The notes: generated by a model not told the origin, from the sequence alone. 54,187 nt of DNA from Bacillota bacterium (GCA_023413555.1 JAEZPG010000027.1:1-54187), one strand, 5' to 3'. Shown: positions 16,647-25,644, counted from the stretch's first letter. A program made the numbers and translations.

Positions 16647-17228
16647 CTACTCCACATCAACCCCTACGCTTGCACAAAGAGCTGCCAATCCACCTTGATA
16701 TCCGCATCCGATTGCATTGAATTTCCACTCACCATTATTCTTATATAATTCTCCAAATATTGCGGCAGTCTCAATAGAGAAATCCTCCCCTAAATCATAC
16801 CGTAAAATTTCTTCACCGGTTGCTTCGTTATATATTCTGATAAAGGCATTTCTTACCTGACCAAAATTCTGACGTCTTTCCTCTGCTTCATAAATAGTAA
16901 CAGCAAAAGATATTCTTTGGATATTCTCAGGAACTCTGTTAAGATCAACTTTAATCTGCTCATCATCACCATCACCAGCGCCCGTAGTATTGTCTCCCAG
17001 GTGTTGTACACTTCCCGATGGGTGTGTCACATTACCAAAGAATATGAAATCTTCACTTCTTGACACTCTTCCAGTTTCAGTAAGCAAAAAAGCTTCTGCA
17101 TCCAAATCAAAGCTAGCTCCAGTATCATATTGATTCACATCCCAACCTAACCCCACTACTACATTGGATAAGCCCGGGTTTCCTTTGGTTATACTTACTT
17201 TCTGTCCTTTTTGTAAACAAACTGGCAT
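16647..17228 (-). CDS. TerD family protein (second paralogue)
   Basis: A 193-aa TerD domain. It shares with its neighbour the N-terminal LQKGQKVSITKGNPGL, FDLDAEAFLL near residue 40 and the calcium loop GAGDGDDEQIKVDL near 86. The C-terminal block GELYKNNGEWKFNAIG is nearly identical to the other copies. The N-terminal KGQKVxLTKGNPGL is the classic TerD opening. Middle gene of three in tandem. Confidence 0.93.
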   Translation of the reverse strand: MPVCLQKGQKVSITKGNPGLSNVVVGLGWDVNQYDTGASFDLDAEAFLLTETGRVSRSEDFIFFGNVTHPSGSVQHLGDNTTGAGDGDDEQIKVDLNRVPENIQRISFAVTIYEAEERRQNFGQVRNAFIRIYNEATGEEILRYDLGEDFSIETAAIFGELYKNNGEWKFNAIGCGYQGGLAALCASVGVDVE

Positions 17229-17241
17229 ATCTTACTCCTCC

Positions 17242-17823
17242 CTAAGCAACATCTATTCCATAATGGCTACATAAAGCAGCTAAACCACCCTGGAAACCAC
17301 TTCCGATAGCATTAAATTTCCACTCACCATTATTTCTGTAAAGCTCTCCAACAACAACAGCAGTTTCAATGGAGAAATCCTCTCCCAAATCATAACGAAT
17401 AAGTTCAACACCGGTAACTTCATCTACAATTCTAATAAAGGCATTAGATACCTGTCCGAAATTCTGGTTTCGCTTTTCTGCATCATAGATTGTTACAGTA
17501 AATGCGATTCTCGCGATATTGCTAGGTATCTTACTTAAATCAACTTGAATTTGCTCATCATCTCCATCACCGACACCAGTCAGATTGTCGCCCATATGGG
17601 TGATCGACTCACTATGATGAGAAAGATTACCATAGAAAATAAAATCCTTGTCTGTAGGACATTTTCCATTATCGCCTAGCACGAATGCAGCTGCATCCAA
17701 ATCGAAATCTGCACCGGAATCATACAGATTAACATCCCAGCCTAAACCTACCATAAGGTTCTTTAACCCTGGATTTCCTTTTGTTAAATCAACTTTCTGT
17801 CCTTTTGTTAAATTAATAGGCAT
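17242..17823 (-). CDS. TerD family protein (first paralogue)
   Basis: A 193-aa TerD domain with KGQKVDLTKGNPGL at the start, FDLDAAAFVL near residue 40 and the calcium loop GVGDGDDEQIQVDL near 86. It is the paralogue closest to general TerD/YceD/YceE proteins. It starts 24 nt after the TelA gene. The arrangement TelA plus several TerD genes parallels the B. subtilis yce operon, where members respond to cell-envelope and other stresses. Confidence 0.93.
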   Translation of the reverse strand: MPINLTKGQKVDLTKGNPGLKNLMVGLGWDVNLYDSGADFDLDAAAFVLGDNGKCPTDKDFIFYGNLSHHSESITHMGDNLTGVGDGDDEQIQVDLSKIPSNIARIAFTVTIYDAEKRNQNFGQVSNAFIRIVDEVTGVELIRYDLGEDFSIETAVVVGELYRNNGEWKFNAIGSGFQGGLAALCSHYGIDVA

Positions 17824-17847
17824 AATAATTCCCTCCCTTATATATAA

Positions 17848-19011
17848 TTAATTTTTCTTTTGTGGCATATGATATGATTTATTAAACTCTGCTTTAATAT
17901 TCTCCAATCTTGCCTGGTCCTCGATACGTTTCTTTCTGGCATTCTCCTGAATCAATTTAGTTTCATCAATACCACTTACAATAGTTCTCCAAGTAGTCTC
18001 TAAGGTCTCAATCTTAATGGAACTGCCAGAAGCAAGTCTTGCTGTCATCTTAGATTGCTCTGCGGTATTCTTGGCATTTTTCAGAAGCATTTCATTGGTT
18101 TTCTCATCCAAAGCAGCCATTGCCTCAGCCTGAATACGTTGTCTCTTAAGCATAATGGCTTGAGCCAGCGCCTGCTTAAACACAGGTAACGTAACAATAA
18201 AGGCTGAATTGATTTTTCTTACAAGATTCATATTACTAAATTCCATGGTTTTAATCATCGGAATAGATTGCATAGCAACATTTTCTGCAGTTCTTAAATC
18301 TTGAGTTCTCTGTTCCAACATCAGTAATGCCTGCTGTAAACTAGTAAGTTCAAACTGAATAGAGTTATCTCCGGTAGCTTCCATATCTTCCTGTCTCTTT
18401 GCTATGTACTCTTCTATCTCTTTGCAGCCTTGTTCACCAGCCAATATGTACTTTACTAGTTCATGATAGAAATTAACATTAGCATCAAACATCTCATCTA
18501 ATTTGCGGTTCGACTGCTTAATCTCCGCCTCATATTGTTTGAGTTGGACAAATATTTTATCTACTTCATCACCCATGGTATGGTATTTAGCTAGAATCTT
18601 CTCAAGTTTTTTCTTCAGATTCCCAAACATCTTCTCAAAGAAACCGGGATTATCCTTAATCTCTTCAATATCAAACTTGGACATAATCTTAGCCAGAGTA
18701 TTAAGCATCTCACTGGAGTCATCCAATTGAGACAGGCTCATGCTATTGAGCACAACATCAGATGCTTTCGAAATATGCTCTGCTGCTTCAGAACCAAAAG
18801 AAACAATGGATTCCAGATTATCAATCTCAATGGTACTTACAATTGCATCAACCTCTGCTGAATTCACTAACTCCTGATTCATTTTCTCTCTGTCTGAGAC
18901 AATATCAAATTGCCCTACCACTTCAATTTCATTGGTTATCTGTGTAGCCTCATCCGTTACCAACTCAGTTACTGGTTGTTGTGTGTTAGTTTTACTAAAG
19001 TCTAATCCCAT
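17848..19011 (-). CDS. TelA/YceH family protein (toxic anion resistance)
   Basis: A 387-aa largely helical cytoplasmic protein of the TelA family. Long heptad-like helices run from about 95 to 370, including MKTMEFSNMNLVRKINSAF near 255 and LETTWRTIVSGIDE near 346. TelA relatives are linked to tellurite and bacteriocin tolerance and act with TerD proteins; the molecular role is unknown. It lies 1 nt after the YceG-like stop, so translation is coupled. Confidence 0.9.
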   Translation of the reverse strand: MGLDFSKTNTQQPVTELVTDEATQITNEIEVVGQFDIVSDREKMNQELVNSAEVDAIVSTIEIDNLESIVSFGSEAAEHISKASDVVLNSMSLSQLDDSSEMLNTLAKIMSKFDIEEIKDNPGFFEKMFGNLKKKLEKILAKYHTMGDEVDKIFVQLKQYEAEIKQSNRKLDEMFDANVNFYHELVKYILAGEQGCKEIEEYIAKRQEDMEATGDNSIQFELTSLQQALLMLEQRTQDLRTAENVAMQSIPMIKTMEFSNMNLVRKINSAFIVTLPVFKQALAQAIMLKRQRIQAEAMAALDEKTNEMLLKNAKNTAEQSKMTARLASGSSIKIETLETTWRTIVSGIDETKLIQENARKKRIEDQARLENIKAEFNKSYHMPQKKN

Positions 19012-19012
19012 T

Positions 19013-21289
19013 TTATATACCCCTCCTAAATATTTTCTCTCGCCATGATTGACGTGTATTATTAGATGAAATGGTCCCTAAATCGGATACATTTAAATCA
19101 TACATATATTCTCCAATCTGGTGTTCTTCCATTAATCTCTTATTAAAATACTTCTCTACACTCTGATAACCGGTAGGAACAAAAAATATAATATCAAAAC
19201 CAATTAAGTTTAGAAAAGCCGCCAGAATAGAATCCTCCAAAGAAATGATTGTTTCGGTAGTATTAACATATATAAACTTTGGATTCTTTTTGGTAAAATC
19301 AAATTTTTGAATCATCCTAAGCAAATTCATATTCATATGAAGCACAGTGGCTACAATGGTATATTCTGTTCCATTTTCAAAAGTACCCTTAATGGAGCGT
19401 TGATCAATTAACAACTGCAACTTGTCCAATATATATTCCTGCATTTCTTCCCTTAAAAACCCGTACTGATAGCTTTGATGAGACTTAATCTTATTTTTCT
19501 GAAGTTTTCCATTCTTAAAAAACTCTGTAGCATAAGATTTAATTGGATTAGCATCTGTTGAATTGATATAAGGTACACTTCTTATTAAAACGGTCTCATT
19601 GGTGATTAGTGTCTTAATACTTGCCCAGTATTGTGGGAGTAATCCGTCCTTCACCCCAGACACCTTCGCAAAGATAACTGGCATAGTCACGATATCCTCT
19701 ACTGTACTAAAATTAGGACGATATTTAAGCTCCTGATCCCAAAGAATTCCAATCTCCTCATACATGGTCTGTAAGCTTACTGCATTGGCCTTATTATATT
19801 GTTGATTTCTATAAATTCCAGTGTCTTGATACATCAATGAATCAAGTTCTCGCTCAGCATGATACGCTGCTGTCCCAATATGTAATTCTGAATTCTCAGT
19901 CGGAAATCGATTGACAACCAGTGTATTTATATGATTAATCTCGTATAATAAGCTGTCCTCTAGAACACATTTATTGTCTAGGTTTGGATTCAATATCAGC
20001 ACATCTACCGGTATCCGTGCCAAAAAACGTATAAACATTGCTTCGTTCCCATTGCGACAGCCTCCCAGATAGATAAAACATCCAATTTCGGGCGTCTTCC
20101 AGTTGGAAAATAGCTGTTCTTGATACCTTTTCAGCCAACATAATAAAAATACTGCTTTGTTGGTTAGCTTATTGAGATTCATGCCAGGAAGTTTGGCTTC
20201 CTTAAGCAGCACATCAATATATGCTTTGCACATAATTCGTTGGAGCTCCGGATTGGCACTATAATTAATGTTTTTAGCCAGATCCATTAACATCTGATCC
20301 TGCTGATTATAATTCTTTCTTCGAATGGCATTAATCTCATCCATTGTTGGGATTGGAATGGTTTCCTCCAATATCACAAGTTTTCTTCCGCTCTTTTTCA
20401 ATTCAAGCTGAAATTGATATAACTCATTCTGATAAGTAACCTTATCCTCCGCCCCATTGATTCTAATATAACAGTTATAAAATAGGGTTGAATCATTTCC
20501 TCGATTCGGAAAGCTGGTCCTTATATCCTCTAACCCCTTCCCTGCAATCCATGCATTAGTACAATTCATTATAGAAGGCTGCCTTCCGTAAAGACGATCA
20601 TTGTCAGCTTGCTTCTGTATCTCTTCCCGAATCCATTTTATATTAAAGGTCTCCGGAAAAGCGACTAACCCTGGAAGTTGACAGGCATATGATTTTGCTG
20701 AAGAAGGATCAATCTTTAAATAACCTTCGTCTCCCTTATACTGCAGTAGAACAGCATCACAGCCGGCATTAGATAGTATGGAAATAAGCATTAACTCATA
20801 TGTGCTTATTTCTCCCTCATACAAAATCTTAGGGACAATGTTATCACCTAATTGGTTTAAAATCCTCTCAAATTTGTAATAAAGCCAGCACATAAACTTT
20901 ATGTAGGCATTCTTAAGCATATTGTCATTCTTTCCAGCTTTTCGAAGTTCTTCCAAAGAATCATAGATCGCTGCAGCAATACTATTTCTTTGATACTCAT
21001 TCATTCGAGGTAACCATTTTTTTAGGCTCGTGGTAATAAAGCCAAGATGCATCACAAAATCATTACCCATTATTTCTCCAAAGTAGGACAAATTTCTCTC
21101 ATCAGGATTAGGAATGCGACCTTCAATAACAATACCAGAGGTTCTAGCTATCTCATAATATTGTTTTACAAAATTCAGGACATCATTGTTATAGCCATGA
21201 ATCCTATAAAAATAAATGCCTTTTTCTCTTCTATTATTTAGTTCTATAAAATAATCATTGAGTCCTTGTATTCTCTTATGTTCAAACAT
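19013..21289 (-). CDS. YceG-like Ter-operon protein with internal duplication
   Basis: A 758-aa protein resembling Bacillus YceG, a putative component of the TerD-linked biosynthetic module. It seems to contain two related halves. Each has a helical region followed by a hydrophobic strand and loop: GCDAVLLQYKGDEGYLKID near 190 and GFDIIFFVPTGYQSVEKYF near 707. It is longer than I recall for B. subtilis YceG. No signal peptide or membrane segment is visible. It lies between the rhomboid (7 nt) and TelA (1 nt). Enzymatic activity unknown. Confidence 0.75.
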   Translation of the reverse strand: MFEHKRIQGLNDYFIELNNRREKGIYFYRIHGYNNDVLNFVKQYYEIARTSGIVIEGRIPNPDERNLSYFGEIMGNDFVMHLGFITTSLKKWLPRMNEYQRNSIAAAIYDSLEELRKAGKNDNMLKNAYIKFMCWLYYKFERILNQLGDNIVPKILYEGEISTYELMLISILSNAGCDAVLLQYKGDEGYLKIDPSSAKSYACQLPGLVAFPETFNIKWIREEIQKQADNDRLYGRQPSIMNCTNAWIAGKGLEDIRTSFPNRGNDSTLFYNCYIRINGAEDKVTYQNELYQFQLELKKSGRKLVILEETIPIPTMDEINAIRRKNYNQQDQMLMDLAKNINYSANPELQRIMCKAYIDVLLKEAKLPGMNLNKLTNKAVFLLCWLKRYQEQLFSNWKTPEIGCFIYLGGCRNGNEAMFIRFLARIPVDVLILNPNLDNKCVLEDSLLYEINHINTLVVNRFPTENSELHIGTAAYHAERELDSLMYQDTGIYRNQQYNKANAVSLQTMYEEIGILWDQELKYRPNFSTVEDIVTMPVIFAKVSGVKDGLLPQYWASIKTLITNETVLIRSVPYINSTDANPIKSYATEFFKNGKLQKNKIKSHQSYQYGFLREEMQEYILDKLQLLIDQRSIKGTFENGTEYTIVATVLHMNMNLLRMIQKFDFTKKNPKFIYVNTTETIISLEDSILAAFLNLIGFDIIFFVPTGYQSVEKYFNKRLMEEHQIGEYMYDLNVSDLGTISSNNTRQSWREKIFRRGI

Positions 21290-21296
21290 GGGTTAT

Positions 21297-21866
21297 TCAC
21301 CTTCCATATTTGTTCTTATTTAGAGCAAAGCCTAGACCAGCACCTACGACACCGCCTAGTATATGTGTCAGATTAGATACATTATCCTTAACAAAAAGAC
21401 CATCATAAACCTGCCCCCCTATATAAATAACTAAGACCAGGATAAAAGTCAATGGAATGGTACCTTCCTTAATACTTACGAACGAAGATAATAAAATCAG
21501 AGCAAATACTACTCCACTGGCACCTAGTAAACGTGTTCCTGGGAAGAATATGTAATTAGCTATACCTGTAACGATAGCTGTAGCTAGAATCACAAACACA
21601 ATATTTTTAGACCCATACTTTTCTTCAAGAAGCGGTCCTACAACTAGAATCAACATTATATTACCAATAAAGTGCTCCCAACCTGCGTGCCCAACTATGT
21701 GGCCAATAAATCTTACATAGGTCAGTGGGTTTAATAACGACGAATGATATACACTAAACAGCATATTATTACTCGTCCCACCGGTAATCATATCCAATGC
21801 CAGGGCTAGAAAACATATTATCGTAAAGCCCAAAATAACCGGTGAATTAAACGATACCTTCTTCAA
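21297..21866 (-). CDS. Rhomboid family intramembrane serine protease
   Basis: A 189-aa protein with about six membrane segments. The family motifs are visible: HxxWEHFIGN (HAGWEHFIGN near 58), the catalytic serine in GASGVVFA near 115 and the catalytic histidine in THILGGVVGAGLGF near 167. Rhomboids cut membrane proteins within or near the lipid bilayer. The start is TTG with GGGAGG 8 nt upstream. It is the first gene of the Ter operon, directly behind a strong promoter, which links a membrane protease to TelA/TerD proteins. Its substrate is unknown. Confidence 0.88.
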   Translation of the reverse strand: MKKVSFNSPVILGFTIICFLALALDMITGGTSNNMLFSVYHSSLLNPLTYVRFIGHIVGHAGWEHFIGNIMLILVVGPLLEEKYGSKNIVFVILATAIVTGIANYIFFPGTRLLGASGVVFALILLSSFVSIKEGTIPLTFILVLVIYIGGQVYDGLFVKDNVSNLTHILGGVVGAGLGFALNKNKYGR

Positions 21867-21898
21867 TCTCTTAACCTCCCTCAGTATCTTTCTGCTAA

Positions 21899-21927
21899 AT
21901 TATATCATGGATTCACAACTGTAACAA
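21899..21927 (-). promoter_or_regulatory. Promoter of the rhomboid-YceG-TelA-TerD operon
   Basis: -35 TTGTTA (21927-21922), a 17-bp spacer and a perfect -10 TATAAT (21904-21899), 33 nt upstream of the rhomboid start. It looks like a vegetative sigma-A promoter. No clear sigma-W or sigma-B element was seen. Confidence 0.7.
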
Positions 21928-22022
21928 TAAAGTAGGAAATTTAAAAAAATTATACCATATAATACAGGATGTGTCTTAGTTTTAATCAACTTTTAAACAA
22001 AACCCCTGATAAAAATATTGAT

Positions 22023-22205
22023 TCATACGTAGCTTACTGCAAAATTAACGCTCTGACCACAATTAACACTTGCCGTAGTGATTCCTACCACTTTACCCTG
22101 CATATTTAAACCTGCTCCACCCGAGCTTTCGTGGGAAGTGGGTACAGTAAACTGTATCATATTCCACTGAAGTAAGCTTTGGTAACTTGAAAATTCTCTT
22201 ATACA
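22023..22205 (-). pseudogene. C-terminal fragment of a trypsin-like (S1C/HtrA-type) serine protease
   Basis: On the minus strand, in a frame with no start codon, 60 codons encode a recognisable end of a trypsin-like protease. They include QFTVPTSHESSGGAGLNMQG, with the catalytic serine in the SSGG context, then VVGITTASV and GQSVNFAVSYV before a stop at 22023. The upstream catalytic His and Asp regions are missing. A 62-codon frame (22093-22281) overlaps it out of phase and is probably not a gene. A decayed protease next to a rhomboid gene suggests that the island has been rearranged. Confidence 0.7.
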
Positions 22206-22323
22206 TAAGACGTTCTTCTAACATCTGCTGTGCAATGAACTGATCCATCTTCTTAGTTTCTTCAATCAGCATCTCATGCATGCCTAACCCTTACTATGCC
22301 ACCCATGGGCATTTCACCTTATA

Positions 22324-22353
22324 TTGACAGGATAATATTGTTAAACATATATA
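22324..22353 (+). promoter_or_regulatory. Possible promoter of the CitE-like gene
   Basis: A consensus TTGACA (22324-22329) followed after 18 bp by TATATA (22348-22353), in a very AT-rich stretch with several dyads. It is about 125 nt upstream of the gene, so a leader region would exist. Confidence 0.4.
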
Positions 22354-22477
22354 TTATAAGATATATATTATCATAGTTATGTATTTTTATCTATTTATTT
22401 ATCCAGTTTTATGCTATATTAGTATATGTATGATGTTCTATATATTACTTACTTTAACCGTTAAAGGAGTCTTAAAG

Positions 22478-23464
22478 ATGAAAAACTCATCCTTATATTA
22501 TAGTGTCTGTGCTCTATTATATTGTCCTGCGAACAATGAACATCTTGTTAACTCCATAATAAATGAGAAATTCGGCAATCATTATTCACTTGCTCTCTGC
22601 TTGGAGGACACTATTAAAGACGAATGTGTAAAAGAAGCTGAAGAGAAGCTAATTCATTCGCTAGAGCAGCTACATAGGTATCTCCATCAAAAACGTTTCT
22701 ATTTGCCCAAGATATTCATCCGAGTTCGCTCCCCAAAGCAGATTCTCGATTTAATTGAACGAACTCAATCCATAGCCTCTATTATAACTGGCTTTATTCT
22801 ACCAAAGTTCTCGTTGGAGAATGCAGATTCCTACATAGAGAATGTATTGTCAGCTAATCAGACAACTAATCATAGATTCTACATAATGCCTATATTGGAA
22901 AGTCCTACTATTATTAATCTGCAAAACAGGTATGCCCTTCTCTACGCTCTGAAGGAGAAGTTGGATAAGATAGAAGAACTTGTTTTAAATATACGAGTTG
23001 GCGGCAATGATCTATGCCATATGTTCGGTTTCAGGCGTCATAGTACCGAATCCATTCATAACATACTACCTGTTTCCAGTATTTTATCTGACATTATTAC
23101 TGTCTATGGCATGGATTATGTTATTTCCGGACCGGTGTGGGAGTATTACAATGGAGATAATTGGGCTAATGGATTGATTCAGGAATTGAATGAAGATAAG
23201 TTATGTGGATTTATAGGAAAGACAGTGATACATCCTAATCAAATTCCTATCGTCAACAACGCCTACAAAGTACTTCCTCAGGATTTAGAGGATGCCAAGG
23301 CTATTCTTAACTGGGATACCAATTCTCACTCTTTAGTATCCAGCAGTACTAACAAAGAGAGAATGAACGAATATAAAACCCATTATAATTGGGCACAGAA
23401 AATAATATATTTAGCCGAAGTTTATGGCATTATCGAAAAAAATGTCTTCGCCTCTTGTTTCTAA
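22478..23464 (+). CDS. HpcH/HpaI-CitE-like TIM-barrel C-C lyase of the Ter module
   Basis: A 328-aa protein like the C-C bond lyases linked to Ter clusters. Visible motifs are LALCLEDTI near residue 40 (acidic metal ligands), KIFIRVRSP near 80, YIMPILESP near 137, LNIRVGGNDL near 170 and GKTVIHPNQI near 247, the last being a CitE-family signature. It should cleave or form a C-C bond in a small carboxylate. I chose the ATG at 22478 because AAAGGAG lies 8 nt upstream; the longer frame from 22379 encodes an unlikely hydrophobic extension. It is the only plus-strand gene of the island and converges on StiP. Confidence 0.78.
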   Translation: MKNSSLYYSVCALLYCPANNEHLVNSIINEKFGNHYSLALCLEDTIKDECVKEAEEKLIHSLEQLHRYLHQKRFYLPKIFIRVRSPKQILDLIERTQSIASIITGFILPKFSLENADSYIENVLSANQTTNHRFYIMPILESPTIINLQNRYALLYALKEKLDKIEELVLNIRVGGNDLCHMFGFRRHSTESIHNILPVSSILSDIITVYGMDYVISGPVWEYYNGDNWANGLIQELNEDKLCGFIGKTVIHPNQIPIVNNAYKVLPQDLEDAKAILNWDTNSHSLVSSSTNKERMNEYKTHYNWAQKIIYLAEVYGIIEKNVFASCF

Positions 23465-23472
23465 GAGGTGAA
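23447..23472. terminator. Convergent terminator between the CitE-like and StiP genes
   Basis: Arms 23447-23456 (TTCGCCTCTT) and 23463-23472 (AAGAGGTGAA) pair with a G-U. On the minus strand the tract ACATTTTTTT follows, on the plus strand AACATTTT. It overlaps the last codons of the plus-strand gene. Confidence 0.6.
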
Positions 23473-23488
23473 AACATTTTGGTCTTTG

Positions 23489-24538
23489 CTATGCATCTGC
23501 CAAGTTTTTTATGATACCACATGTCTTGTAATGTATAAGCGGATAATATTCTATAGAAACCATTTTTTCCTGCGCCAAGCGGATAATATGAGCCAGTGCG
23601 GGGTCTTCCTTGTAAGTCTCATTAATTAATACCTTCCAGGGTACCCTGCGAAGCAGAACTCTGGTAGTTTCGCCAATTCCAGGCTTTATAAAATTAATGT
23701 CCTTAATCTTGTATTCTGCTGCAATCTTTCTAACCTCATCGATTCCAAAACCCTTAGGCTTTTCTTCTTTCTTATTAGGTTCTATCATAAACTTGGCCTC
23801 AATAGCATGAAGAAACTCATAAGACAGATCCACATCCTTTAACTCTTCATAATAAACGGCCCCATGAAAATCATTTACCCCAATGATATCGCTTCTTAAA
23901 AAAGTACGGCTTACTAATCCGGACACCGTTGAGTTTAGACAGGAACTAGGAATCAGAATGTCCTCATGAGTTCCACATAGGTCTGTAACATTGGCTGGGT
24001 CTGCCAATACAGCAATGTCTGACAACACACCCTTATACTCTGCAATCTCCTTTTTCAGTTCATTTAGGATGGCTCCTTTGCCAATCCAGCCATCCACAAA
24101 CAACAAATCCTCAGGGCGGTATCTCTTAAGCAAAAACTTCATGGCATTCCCATCTATTCCTTTTCCTCTGATAATAGAAATGGCGTAATGCTTTACCTCT
24201 TTGCCATATTTCATCTGAATATAATGTTTTAGTAGGATTCCAATTGGTATTCCGGCTCTTGCTAGGGATACTAACACCACAGTATCACCTTTTAATTTCA
24301 TAATTTTATCAGCTAGAACGCCAACCGCCATAGCCGTAGGTTCAGAAAATTGCTCTAATGCTTCCCCATAGATCTCCATATACCGTGAACTTGGCACATA
24401 TTCCACAGGAAGCATCTCACAATAATGTCTTCCTCCTTGTATTAGACGTTCCCTCTCCTCTGTGGACTGTGGCTTAACAAGACCGGTTATATCCTTGAGT
24501 AAAAGAACGACATCATCTTTATGGTAGGAACTTCTCAT
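23489..24538 (-). CDS. StiP-PELOTA protein of the Ter module
   Basis: A 349-aa protein. The N-terminal two-thirds match the StiP domain of Ter-linked clusters (database name: cysteine protease StiP), with PRTase-like features: LVSLARAGIPIG near 93 and DLLFVDGWIGKGAI near 144. Residues about 275-345 match the PELOTA RNA-binding domain (INFIKPGIGETTRVLLRR). The name is historical; the fold suggests a role in making or transferring a nucleoside-like product. Start and stop overlap the upstream PRTase gene by ATGA, so the two are translationally coupled. Confidence 0.8.
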   Translation of the reverse strand: MRSSYHKDDVVLLLKDITGLVKPQSTEERERLIQGGRHYCEMLPVEYVPSSRYMEIYGEALEQFSEPTAMAVGVLADKIMKLKGDTVVLVSLARAGIPIGILLKHYIQMKYGKEVKHYAISIIRGKGIDGNAMKFLLKRYRPEDLLFVDGWIGKGAILNELKKEIAEYKGVLSDIAVLADPANVTDLCGTHEDILIPSSCLNSTVSGLVSRTFLRSDIIGVNDFHGAVYYEELKDVDLSYEFLHAIEAKFMIEPNKKEEKPKGFGIDEVRKIAAEYKIKDINFIKPGIGETTRVLLRRVPWKVLINETYKEDPALAHIIRLAQEKMVSIEYYPLIHYKTCGIIKNLADA

Positions 24539-25644
24539 GATTCACACCACCTAAACACAGTAATATTATCATTACCCATAGAAGTAACCGCCTGAAGCAA
24601 TGTTGCAAGTCCTAGGAAAGAGTCGTCCGTTGCATCTGTAAGAATAAAAACTTGATCATATCTTCCTACATCATAGATGTAGGTTTTTCTAGTTGGATCG
24701 TATAAACTTGCCAGTTCAAATCTGTGATGGAGAGGATACTCGTCCTCCTTACTTACCACAATTGGACTTCGAGTTGTAGCATGAAATCTAACGGACTTAC
24801 CCAATCTTTCAATTTCTGAAGCCACAAATAAAGCCGGATACATAAATTCCTCTGTTCCAAGTACAAGAATTGTACTCTTTTTATGAAGAGTTACAACCCC
24901 TTGAATTTGTTCCCATAAACGATTGCAGGCACAGCAATAGGCTTCACCATTTACGCATCTTCTAGCATCTAGATAGCCTGTAACCTTGTTTATACTTACC
25001 TTTTGATTCCCCTGTGTTCCTGTCATTTTGTCATATGTTCCATTACCGCTATATAATTCCGCCCTCTCAGTATAGGAACTATGATCTGTTTTTAATAGAT
25101 AATGTATATTGATGTCTCTCGAGCAATATTCAGAAAGAGATCTCTGATCCATACCATTCATTAAAGACACCACGGAGTATTGAACTTTACCTGGGTATTG
25201 TTTTTGAAGAAGATTGATAATATCTAATACAGTATTTCCGGTTGTAATCTCATCCTCAACAAATACAATTCTATCAACTAAGCCAATTTTCTCTTCTATG
25301 TCCTGTTTTACAAGTTTTTGATCTGTTGCATGGCTATGAGATTCAGTAAAATGCAGGTAATTCACTCCTTCTAGGTTTTCTCTTGTTGTCTGTATGTACT
25401 CAGTGTTAAGATCCACTGCCAGTCTAGCCCCAATAGCAGTTGCTGTCTCTGCAAAGCCTACCAGTAGGAGTCTTTCTCCTTTATATGTATTCCCTATGAT
25501 ATCTGCCAATGCATCAAATAGCGCAAAGGCTTCTTTAGGACTTACAGGGATGTGTTTTCCCTGTAGCCTATTTACAACTATATATTTTCTTTTTTTATTA
25601 TTTTCCCTTTTCGCTATTCTTACAATATCTTTTTCTTTATACAT
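24535..25644 (-). CDS. Phosphoribosyltransferase with C-terminal TRSP domain (Ter module)
   Basis: About 369 aa. The N-terminal phosphoribosyltransferase domain (about 20-215) has LLLVGFAETATAIG near 59 and the PRPP-binding loop FVEDEITTGNT near 127. The C-terminal TRSP-type domain (about 240-369) contains CCACNRLWEQI, LVLGTEEFMYPALF and ATTRSPI. In Ter clusters this enzyme is predicted to attach a ribose phosphate in a nucleoside-like pathway. The ATG at 25644 has GAGG 5 nt upstream; a GTG two codons earlier is possible. It overlaps StiP by 4 nt and follows DUF1653 by 17 nt. Confidence 0.8.
   Translation of the reverse strand: MYKEKDIVRIAKRENNKKRKYIVVNRLQGKHIPVSPKEAFALFDALADIIGNTYKGERLLLVGFAETATAIGARLAVDLNTEYIQTTRENLEGVNYLHFTESHSHATDQKLVKQDIEEKIGLVDRIVFVEDEITTGNTVLDIINLLQKQYPGKVQYSVVSLMNGMDQRSLSEYCSRDINIHYLLKTDHSSYTERAELYSGNGTYDKMTGTQGNQKVSINKVTGYLDARRCVNGEAYCCACNRLWEQIQGVVTLHKKSTILVLGTEEFMYPALFVASEIERLGKSVRFHATTRSPIVVSKEDEYPLHHRFELASLYDPTRKTYIYDVGRYDQVFILTDATDDSFLGLATLLQAVTSMGNDNITVFRWCES

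Noticed and set aside
22093..22281. 62-codon minus-strand open frame
   Set aside because: Its second half overlaps, out of frame, the clear trypsin-like protease fragment, and the first half matches nothing.
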